Below are positions 13,901-25,900 of a stretch of 55,831 nt of DNA, piece by piece. The DNA is taken from assembly GCF_000003815.2 (NCBI RefSeq), contig NC_049982.1:24344796-24400626 (forward strand), read 5' to 3'. Position 1 is the first letter of the stretch; each line of letters opens with the position of its first letter. The position numbers and the translations under genes were made by a program. The notes beneath the pieces are model-generated. The model made no database searches. It worked only from the letters and a program-made list of their open reading frames with translations, and had not been told where the DNA came from. Source of the DNA: Branchiostoma floridae (lineage: Eukaryota; Chordata; Leptocardii; Amphioxiformes; Branchiostomatidae).

Positions 13901-16900
13901 AACAGCCCCTGCAAAACTAGCAAATATGACAAATAGTCAGAAATAAGCCTTCTAAAATAAGAACTTTGGACTGTTATAGCATAATATTGCTTGTTATTCC
14001 ACAGTCTGTGTGCCCTTATTTTACAAGCTTAATTTCTTAGATATAGAACTTTTTATAGACCATCTTAGGTTTCTTTTTTCTTCTGCTCATAATATGCATT
14101 AGGTATCCTGGGGATGTCAACAATATCAAGTTAGTGTAAACTGATGCTTACATACAATTTCTTTTTAAGTTGAGCCTGAATTATAGCCATATTTATGTAT
14201 CCACGACAGAGTTCTACAGTTGATGAACCTGACAGATTCCCGACTGGCGCAGGGAGGCAGTGAGAAACTGGACCTGGCCATGCTCAGCTTCTTTGAGCAG
14301 TTCCGCAAGATCTACGTAGGAGACCAGGTGCAGAAAACCAGCAAGGTTTGTCTGTGGTGACACATTTATTTTTACTGTAAGACTTATGCCCAAGTCAGGT
14401 GTGTGAGATAGGCCGGGGCGATCGATGTTGAAAGTCCCAACAAGGTGTCAGAAAGGAAAATGGTGTTCTTGTGACATAACCTAGAGGGAGTGTTTTTTAG
14501 GCCAAAGTTTCGGTAACTCCTCAGGTACCTTCTTCAAGGCCTGAATGGACTACTGCTGCATGACGGAATAGCAACAAGGCTGTCATCCCAAAGGTGTCAT
14601 TGTCGAATCTAATCCAGTGTTTGAAATTCATTTTTTAACACTTATTCTAAGATTTTAGGTGCACAGAAATATTTTAGGTGTTACAACATGAAGTAAAATG
14701 TCAGCAAGACCTAATCACAAAATTTACTGGCCCTATAATGATTAGAGCTAAATAAATGGGAAATTCTAGAGCCAACTTTAAGCAAAAAAATATAGTACAG
14801 GTTTAAACGTTTTATTTCGAGAAAAAATAACATACTGTACAATATTGCCTTTATGTGCGTAACTCTTCTGAAATATATAGTAATACTTTGTAGGTGCACC
14901 CATAGTCAAAAATTAAGTGCACAGCTACAATTTTGTTATCACAAAGTGTATGGACCCAGTATTTTAAACTCTGTAGGCTATTAGTATTACCTTCCTAACC
15001 CCCTCTTCTTCCTCTATGCCATAAAGTGACGGAGTGGTAGAGTCCATTCAGGTCGTGAAAGAGTTACATTTGTAGCTAAACAGAGGAGTTACTGAAAAGT
15101 CGGCCAGGGTAATTTTCTCCAGATTGTGTCACATTCAGTAACATTTTCCTAATAATCCCATGACCTACCACTCGGACTAAGCTATTCTCAGAATGAAAGT
15201 GTACAAAATGACTGTGATATTGAACTAAGAATTCTAATGAAGAAGAAAGTTTTTGAGAGCGAAGACTGAAAACTTTAAGACGTGGCACAAGTTTCCTTGC
15301 ACTAGGTTCAGCCAACCGTCCTGATAGTTTGTAGCATTAATTGGAACTAGAGCTTGAATTGGTAACACAAGAATGCTTCAGAAAAGTTGTCAGAAGAAAA
15401 TTTGTTTTGTCAGTGTTAAACTCAGTTAACTGTTGGCCTTGCTTAGCATGTTGTATTTCATAGTTGATACAATGACATTTGTTCTGTTAAACACATAAGT
15501 AAATACATTCATAATAAAAAGACCTGTATGATGCACATGTATTCCTTTTGAAAAGTATTTTTCATTCACTTTTGTCAAATTTTATGAAAGTCTTTTCAAT
15601 CTGTGGTCCAAAATCCAACTAACATGTACAAGAAATTTTCTGAATCACTTGAGGTATTGCAAATGTCCATCATACAAAGAAACGTTTCTGACCGTTAGAT
15701 TTTGTTACATAATCATTGTAGGTTGCCAATCTTCATCGGCTTTGTTATCTATAAAAAAAAAGCTCCAAAGGTATCATTATTTTTTTCTGGTACAAAAATC
15801 GACTTTTAAAATTGAAATTATGTATTGCAAAACATATGATTATTCTGAAGTATTGGCAACCCTTGTATTTGTAGATGGAAAAGATGTTGATGTTGAAAAC
15901 AATTCCGTTCTGTGGTCTTTTGGTATGAGGGTAAAAAACTGTTGTGTTTTCATACAGACGAGTTGGCGCTACCTAGTGCAGGCTGTCCGTAAGGTAGGCC
16001 AGGCGCCCTCCTTGCAGTGCCAGTCTCCCCGCTAACCTGCATGTGGGCTTGCCTGCCTGCCAGTTGTTATTTATCGTTGCTGGGGTTTAAAAAGAGAAGG
16101 ACCCAGGGTTCATACACGCAGACAGGAATTTTCTAAACTTTGTTTTGAAAGGCTTCTTTGGCAGTTTTTGAACTGGAAGGTCACCAACTGAAAAATGGTG
16201 TCACCAAGGAAAGGAAGTCCCAGAGTTCATACACACAGGTCCTGGAAAAACAGTAAATTATCCATATTTAATATTGCTAAACTTTGTTGCGAAAGGCATA
16301 CAGTTATCAATTGAGAAGTGACTGAAAAATTGCTTCCGCTCCTGTAGGGTCGCCCAAAACAAAAATAACTACATGTTTTTTGGACATTTTTGGCTAGCTT
16401 AAATTTGTGCATGCCCTATAAAGGGCCCTATCAGGTCCAACTCTGTGGTCATCAGACTTTGATGGTATAAAGAACTGCTTCTGAAATCAACCTTTTACAG
16501 AGATTGTTTGACTTGGAAAGTTGTTCAACTTGATTGTCTCAAATTGTATGAACCCTAAATGGCTCTCTTGATTTATTCAACAATGTTCTAATTCATGACT
16601 AGTTGGTATTTTAGCTGCCGTTCAAAATAATGGAGGGAAATACTAATAGAACAAAGTTTACTGTTTAGTGCAATGTTTTGCTTTTGTCATTCCAACATGT
16701 TAAGCCAGAGTTACAAGGGTATTGAAAGAGGAAAGCGACAGCTGGTTCCAATGCTTACCTTATGCTTCAGTGTTTCATGTATGATGTTGAAACTTGTAAA
16801 TGTTTTGTGCAGAAAATCTTTGCTCCAGTTTGGTTTAATGTCTTCATAATTTGATATGTTATATTTCTATGTTCAACTCCTAATCAGTTGAACAAAAAGA

Positions 16901-19900
16901 CTTACTTCTTGATATAATTGTATATAGATTCCAAGCTTTTAATGTCAGAAAGCTTATGTCAATCCCATGATTTTAGATACTAGTATGAACGTTATAGTAG
17001 GTTGCTCCTTGAAATTCACACTTGGTGCCCATTTTGATATTTGTTGGGTGCAACATCCACCCACCACTTTTATACTTTGGAAAGTACTAGGTACAACACA
17101 GTTCTTAAGCATCATCCCTTCCATGAGTGTTATACACACATTTCAAACCTTTGACGCATTTAACATGCACTTGTAAAACGCGATGAAAGCTGTGTAAAAC
17201 TGTAAATAGTGAGCACTAATCAACTTAATTACAACAGATTAAATGATAATTTGCATATTCCTATCAAATTAAAGATCTCTTGCTGCTGGTAACCCATTAC
17301 ATTTATGGAAATCAGGCCAAACTTGGCTTGGAAAAGGAATAATCCAAGGAATTTTATTATTACCACTTCCCTGCTATGTTGCAGCAAGGGTGCTTGCCTC
17401 ATAAGTCCCTCTAAGCAACCTTGTAGCATTACAAGTTTGCATCTAGCTTCCAAGTTGCAGTACTCAAATTGTTTGGTGTCACTGAGAAATTTTCCAGGAG
17501 TATGGCCTGAGTTCGACTTTTCACCAGGCCAACACACTTTGGGGTCCACGAGAACACACACTCGCCCTATTCTTCTGACAAACTATTTAGCAACATATGC
17601 CTTGGCAAGTCTTCCTTTAGCACGAAAATTTGCACCCTAAAAAACATTTTCGTTTTCTTCCGAGACCAATCAAAGAACGTGTAATCTAATTATCAAAATT
17701 TAGGACAAAATTTTTTCTTTAATTATTTTTCTTTCGCCGATTGGCTGCTCAGATAAGTTGGCCTGATGTTGAACCTGGACAGCCAGTCCCCGTGCAACAA
17801 GTTAGGAAAAGGCGACCGACTCTCCAACAACTGCGCACTAGAGTGGGAATCGTGTCCGTTGGGCTAAAAGGGCCGCTTGGGCTTGTAAGTCAGAAATGAC
17901 GTGTTACCTAATCTACGCTGTAATTTCAGCCAGAAATCTGAACCGATATATTTTTTTTCCACGTTTTGCTTTCTTTTTTCGGGCACCGCAATTAAGCTGA
18001 ATCTTTGTCCAAATCAGCCACAGTGTATACCACATTATAGTGCAGACCCTCTTACAGTGTAGATATACTCTAAGATGTACAATATGATTTACAGCTACAT
18101 GCTGTAATGTCCACAGTGCCCCCTTGTGATTTGCTGAGGAACTGCAAACTCTCAGAAAAGCATAGAAAAAGACAGCTAAAGGAAACTGTAACCATATAGC
18201 CCTCCAAGCTGTATCTGCTTGGAGATTAAAACGCTACTACATACATGTACATGCAGTCATAGCAGACCCTACATTGTACCTACATCTATTAGTACATAAA
18301 TGTTCTCCAAGTACAAAAGCAACAAAGATCAAGGAAGCGGAAGACTTGATTTGCATATCTTGAGGTGCTTAACCCCCCTGTCCTTCCCCCACAGGTGTAC
18401 AAGAGACTGTCAGAAGTTCTGGGGCTGAACGACGAGTCCATGGTTCTAAGTGTGTTCATTGGGAAAATGTAAGTCTTTTATTTTGTGTGCCATTTTTGTC
18501 TAAAATGAATACTATGTTACTACATGTATGGGGTAAAACTTGCCCAAGAAGACCACTCAGTGGACTGGTGTATGTAGACAGGTGGACACCATAGACAGGA
18601 TTCTTTCTGCCTGTGTAATTACCTGCTTGAATAAGCAGGTCTTGTTGTACATTGTGGTAAAAAAACATGGTTAGAGCAATAATGATTGTTTTTCTTTTCT
18701 TTCTGGATGAAATGCCACCTAATGATTTGCTAAGGAAATGCAAACAGCATATTTCACATGCAGAAAAAATGACATCATCACATAGATCTCTGTAATAGGG
18801 TAATTCATATTGTACACATGTATATTATGTCTGACTCAACCTTCAAGTCTCCTACTGAATGTGATTTTCATTGATTCACAGTATCACCAACTTGAAGTAC
18901 TGGGGCTCGAGCGAGGCCATTATATCCCGGACACTCCAACTCCTCAGCGACTTGTCTGTTGGATATCCTTTTGTTACATTTATACATTGTACACTCTCCA
19001 AGGGAGTAAAGTATTGTTTTCACTTGTCTGTTTGTATGCATACATAGACACCCACATGTATGTGCGTGTCTACTAGTATGTATGTTTGTGTGTGACTGTG
19101 GTTACCATTGTTTTTGTGTCTTTTGATGCATGTATGTGTGAATGTGTGTGCATTTACAATTCCCAATATACATAAAGCAGCATTGCTGCTACTTTCGTCT
19201 GCGATAGAAAAGACTGCAAACCACTATGGGGTGAAGTCTGCAATCTCTAAATGCCTAAAGTAATGACATACAATGTACATGTGCATATGGATGGGCCATT
19301 GTTATAAATTTATGCATGCCATAATTACCCTTTACAGTGAAATTCAATATACTTTCTTGAATGACATTTTTGATGATTGATGTTTGAAAGCGTACTGCCA
19401 TCATAATCTTCCATGTCTCTAAAGAATCTACTAACTTGATCATTGATTGTGTATTAGGAGCATACATGTTGAATATGCCTCTTTAAAAGACATCTCTGCA
19501 TGTGTTTTGCCTTAACCTTACCCCACCTACAGCAGTGTGCGCAAGTTGGTAAAGTTGGAGGCTGTCCAGTTTGTGCTGAACAATCACACGGTAAGATACA
19601 TGTGGCGTAGTAGTCTTTTTTTAACGTAATCTTAACATCTATGAAAGAGTAATTGTTCAACAGTTTTGCAACAGAGAAAAATAGGGCACTGGAGTGGCCC
19701 AAAATTTTCAAAATCAACTACAGAACCAGCCTATAAGATTATTTTGAACCAGTCAACACCAGAATGGACCCCTAACAAAAAACTCTTTTTGATAAATGTG
19801 GTGGATTCTTAATCATACTCTCAAACACGTGCCTCCAGGCTTTAAGTCCCATCCGAGATGATGTCTGTCACCAAACCTAGATTACTCATTTTCACGAGTC

Positions 19901-22900
19901 AAATGAGGTCCAGAAATGCATGAAGCATTATGTGTATTTCCTAAGAGCACAACACTGGGATTGGAAAGGGATTCAAATCCAACTCAGAACCTTGAAGTTC
20001 ATATTAATTCCTACGCCACATTTTCAAACCAAGGCCCGGCCTGGTAGATTTCGGGCATGAAAGATATAAAAGACACCAAACTACACAAGACGTAAAGAGA
20101 ATGGTCTTGGGCCTTATTTGTGTATATATTTACATACATTGTATACATTTTTTTTCTTTTCCACAAACAGCCGGCTGGGCGCTGGAAATGTGACCTAAGT
20201 CAGCAGTCCCAGCCATTTATCACCTTTCCTGTTAACAATCAGAGAACCCTAAACTTAAATCATCTGTTTGCAATTTTGCAGAGTGAACATTTCCCATTCC
20301 TGGGTGTGAACACGTCCAACCCCCTGGGGGACATGCGGTGCCGCACAACTTTCTACATCGCCCTGGGGAGACTGCTGATGGTAGACCTGGGGGAGGACGA
20401 GGAGAGGTTTGAACAGTTCATGCTGCCGCTCACCACTGCCTTCGAGTCTGTGGGACAGCAGCTCGCTAACATGGACAGGGGAGGGCCCTTCAACGAGGAG
20501 CAAACAAAGGTAACCTCGGTCGGAGTCCTTTTCATGTAACCAACAAAAATGTTAGGATAGTCATTCTTGGCCTTGTATCCATCCTATTCTACATGTAGCT
20601 CTGACTTGCTCTACTGATCATTTCACCACAGAATAGCCTGAAGGCCGCCCCCCTTTTAATTGTTTGGCCGTAACACCCTGCATTTCGCTTTATTTTGGTA
20701 ATCAAATTTGTCTCAGAAAAATCCTTTTCAAACCTTGCTAATATACCATGACCTTTCAAGGACTGTGTGACTCTGAGTCATTTAGAACTCTTGTCTTTAT
20801 TTTAGGTAAATTGTCACAAATACCAGTCATTTCTTCATCAGAGGGTGCCATGCACTTTGCAAGACTTGTATTACAGATATTAAATATTTCTTTCCTCTTG
20901 CCATTTTTTATCCAGAGAACCTTGATAGGTTTGGCTCGAGACCTGAGAGGGGTGGTGTTCGCCTTCAACACAAAAACCAGCTACATGATGCTCTTTGACT
21001 GGATGTATCCTTGAAATTTTACCAAACAGATGTGTGTGCATTAATTGGCAATTTGATAGTGGTACAAAATGTAGAATGATCTCTGCATAATGTACAGCAG
21101 AGTCATAGAGTTGTATTACTTGTAGTAACCAAAGGTTGAGGAAGATTAGACATTCAACTGTTAAACAAAATTTAAAGAGAACATCCATCACTCTTCTTCC
21201 ACATCACTAGAATGAACTGGCAAATCTGTATCGGATTCCACGTAACTGCCTTTTGGCATAACACACCCACTTCACAGGCATGTGGTGTGGCAGCAGCTGG
21301 TTATATTACACCATTAGACCTGCCACACCTAACTTTTGCATAATCTAGCAGGAAGCGTTGTTTAAGGCATTCCAAAGAGGATTCCCCTACAGTGCTTGGA
21401 GTTCTACTGTACAATTATAGTTCTAAGTAAAAACAAGTTTTGAACACCTTTATTCTGGGTTGATAGTTGATACAAAATGTAGCTCTGGACCAAGTGCTTT
21501 TGAGTACTTGAGCTGGTATTGCACAATGTCATGAGGATACGTAGTTGTTTGTAAAATTGTCCACAACTTTATTAGTCCCTTTATGCATCATGCATACAGT
21601 CTGGACATTCCTCTTCTGTCAAAAAACGTTCCCTAACCGTAGCCCCAGGTACCCCTCGTACCACCCCATCCTGCTGAGAGCTGCAGAACTGTGGTACCAC
21701 GACCCCCTGGTCACCACCCCGGTACTCAAGCTGATGGCAGAACTGGTCCAGAACCGGTCCCAGCGGCTGCAGTTTGACGTGTCCTCCCCCAACGGCATCC
21801 TCCTCTTCAGGGAAACCAGCAAGATGTTGGTCAGCTATGGTGAGTGGTGAGCATGGCTGAATGGTGGGAAGTTGCCATAATGATTCTATTTTAAGTCAGA
21901 ATGTGTAGTACCTTATCTTAATAGTATGTCAATCAAAATTGACTTTCATCATTAAAGATCATGTCATAGCTGCAAAAACTGTCAGACATACAATCAATCA
22001 GACATACTTAAAATGGATCTCAGCGTGTGTTGTCAACAAACTTTGAAGTACAAAATGAACATTCAAGTGTTGTTGTGCCCATGTCTGCGCTGATATTGAA
22101 CACTTATAAATTTTGTTTTCTAGTGTCAGCAAATGTTTGCAAATACTGCAAGTAAATACATTGCAGGGAAATTTCAAAATGGATATCCAAATCTATCATT
22201 AGTATTAGGGCTGGGTACAAAACCGTTTTTTCTTATTGGACCGGTCCAGAAAAACCGGACCTGAAAAAATCAGGTGGACCGGATGTTGGACCGATTAGAA
22301 AATTAACAGATTATTTTATCAGGCATTCACACGTTTTGACGCTTGCAGGTGGACGAAAATAACGAGTGAAGTAGAGTAGAATTTATAGTTATTTCTACCA
22401 AGTTTTACAGCCAATCGCATAGGTGCAGTTAGCGTTGTAGGATTTTAAAACGCCAGTGTAAGTCTAATACTCCATCAAAAAAAATATTCTTGTAGTGAAA
22501 TGGACCATTGGTATGAGTCATACTGAATCAGGTCCAGGTTCAGGTCCGGACCTGGACCTGATTCTTTGGACCTAAACCGGACCTTGACGTGAATTTTCTG
22601 TACCGGTACCCAGTCCTAATTAGTATACATAACTTCTGACTTTTCTTTCTAACTACTGACTGACCTACTTTATATTTGTAAGACATGGGAAAGAGTGTTG
22701 ATTTTTTTCCCTAAGGACTTGAGGCTCTTTTCAGATTAGTGTATTAAGGTAATTTTTAGATTCATACCTATTCTGTATTATCCATTGCCAAGCGTGCATG
22801 ATATTCACAATTCATGTACTGTCCAATCTGTACAATATCAAGCTTCTTATCCCTTTTGTGGAAAGTAAACAAAAGTCTACATTCAAGTAATTATAAAATG

Positions 22901-25900
22901 TTGTGTACATACAGGAAGCAGAGTGCTAACATTAGGAGAGGTACCAAAGGACCAGGTCTACGCCCTGAAGCTGAAGGGCATCGCCATCTGTTTCTCCATG
23001 CTGAAGGCCGCGCTGTGCGGAGGCTACGTCAACTTCGGAGTCTTCAGACTATACGGGGATGGCGCTCTAGACGACGCCCTCAACATATTTATCAAACTAC
23101 TTCTGGCCATTCCACATAGTGACTTACTGGTGGGTGGTTTAACTCGGAGAAAACTGATTCACACAAAGTTCCTCATAAGGCTACACCAAGCTGATTTCTT
23201 GGTTGGCAGATTTGCTGCTTCATATTTTTCAGCTGAGATATACAGTAACAAGAACACTTGTAATAATGTCGACTCTCAGTCTCAAGGATGTTTTGAACAA
23301 TAGTCCTGGATATCTGAAGTGCGCATACCTTGGGTATTACTAACTGACAAATACAGATGAGTAGATCGTTTTGAATTTACCAGTTTTTCTCAGTTACCCA
23401 CAAGAATTCTGAAATTTAACGTTTTTATCTAGGGTGTTAGATGAAGTCATTTTGCCACTAACAGTTGAAGAAAATCCTCGTCTTTATGGTTGTTTTCCAT
23501 TTATCAGTGCTGTAAGGGTTGAAAATGCACTGTTTAACTTGTCATTGCTTGTCTTTGATATCATTTTGGTGTGTAAAATGATGTCAATTTCCCACAAAAT
23601 CCACGTAGGAAATATTTGAGTTTGCCATTTTCTATTAATTTTTCAGTTAGAAATGAAACTATCTTGTTTGTTTGTTTTTGTTGTTGTTCTACAGGACTAT
23701 CCCAAGTTGAGCCAAGCCTACTACTCGTTGTTAGAGTGCCTTGCCCAGGATCACATGAACTTCATCAGTAACCTGGACCCTCCAGTCTTCATGTACATAC
23801 TGTCTTCAATACAGGAGGGGCTCACTGCTTTAGGTAGGACTTGTATTGTCACATGTTAGGACTGGAGTTTTGTACACGGTCACATGGCTATATATGAGGG
23901 AAAATCTATCACAGTGACTGTATAATGCATGATGTACAGATTTTAAATGGCTAGTAAACTGGTAGATGCACCAACTGCTGAGTGTTGCTTTTCCCTCATC
24001 TTTTGTCCTCTTCTAACTCTTCTCTCACTTAGATGTAAATGTAATATGTCAATCCTTGGTAGAATTTTGTCAAAAATAACTGTGACATCACGGAAGGTGG
24101 GGCCTCATGTGGCTTTTGAGACCAACCCCTGATGTACACAAATGCCCACATTTTGTGCATTTGTCATGCTCCACATCAAAAAGCTATGTACATGTACCTC
24201 CATGAAAACTGGAGGTATTGTTTTTGGTGTATCTGTCTGTCTGTGGAAGAATTGTGTTATGATATTTGGTATGTGGATACTTTGGCCCCATGGTGTATGA
24301 CCTCCATACTGCAGCAGAACTTTTGTTTGTTTTTTACACCGATTGTAGATGTCTTGCTATGGTGTTGATTTTTTTTCTTTATCCTTCCCCCCCCCCCCTT
24401 GCAGATACGATGGTATGTACAGGGTGCTGTGCCACACTGGACCACATTGTCACCTACTTATTCAAGAGATTATCCAAGGGGAACAAGAAACGCCCGACGG
24501 CCTCCTCTATGCAAGAAAATGATGCATTCCTGAGAATACTGGAGGTTCATCCGGAAATATTCCAACAGGTTTGTACATTTTAGTTGCCAGGCTTTTAGAA
24601 CAGCTGACCCTGGCTTACTTGCTACATTTCAGTCCCTTGTTAAATATTGTTTAGGGCTTGTTGCTATACATTGGATGTGTGTGTATATTATGTGTCTGAG
24701 TGTGTGACTGCATTTGTGTTTCTTGATTTTTGTAGTCAGCATAACTCAAGAACCTCTTGATGGATTATGATGATATTTGGTATTTGGGTAGGTGTTGGGA
24801 AGACAAAGGTCAAGGCTAATTTCAGGCCCTCTTGTATACATGTATGACCTTGGTACTGCAGCAGAACTTTGATACGTTTTTGTATCTTTTGATCTCGACA
24901 ATGGTATTTGATTTTTTTTGACAGATGTAGCTTGTGATGTAAGTAAGAACGGTGTATGTTTGTCCCCCCTACCAGCTTCCTCTGGAACTGCATGGGCATT
25001 TTTATTAAAAAAATTCCAAGAAGATGAACAAAATAAAGGAACAACATTTTTCTATGATATTTTTTAGATAGCTTTGAAATTATTTTGCACTTTCCCCCCA
25101 TGCTTGTGTTCTAGATGCTGTCCACAGTGCTGAACATCATCATGTTTGAGGACTGCAGGAACCAGTGGTCCATGTCCCGCCCACTCCTGGGCCTCATCCT
25201 TCTCAATGAAGAGGTAACTACATCCGTATGTAGAAACTTTTTTCATTTCCTTTTCGCACAAAAGGCTTTTAAATCAAAGTTTTGTTATGCATGTATTACC
25301 AAACCCTCAAATGGAATGCATGCTTATAATTTTCTGTGGTATGTTAGGTATGGTCGCTGAATAATCAGTGATTTTGTCTTCTTTATTCTGTCTGTTCTGT
25401 TTGAAAGATAAAAACGATATCGTTGTGAATATTACTTTGTGGAGTTGGGCCCAAAACCCAACCTTTTAGTATTTACGTTCATGCCTTAATGTTCGTACTT
25501 AAATTGTTGCCTAAGTCAAGGCTTATGTTGTTGCTTGTGGCTTGTTCAGTAGCTCTGTAAAGTAACTAACAGTTGATTCTTGCAGTTGCAGTTCTATTAG
25601 TTAAAATTGCTGTGAGCAGAAGAATGAAAAATCAAGCATTGAGTTTTTTCTCTATAGTAATTTCTAGATTGAAGAATATTCCTTTTGAACATTGACTTGT
25701 TTCTGTGCGCCAAATAGCAATTACTCATTAACAAGCAACTGGATATGATTTTGGAAATGGTCAGATGTTTCAGATAGCATCCATTTTCTTTCGTCAGGTC
25801 ACTATATATAAATAAAGGTAACAAATGTTATCTGAGACGTCTGATTGTTTCCAAAATCATATCCAGTTAAGTAATTGCTATTTGGCGTATCTTATTACCT

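Noticed and set aside
19527-19590. Conventional AG acceptor (CTACAG) for XPO7 exon 20
   Set aside because: It breaks the frame with exon 19 and loses the conserved GYSSV; only the AC end works.
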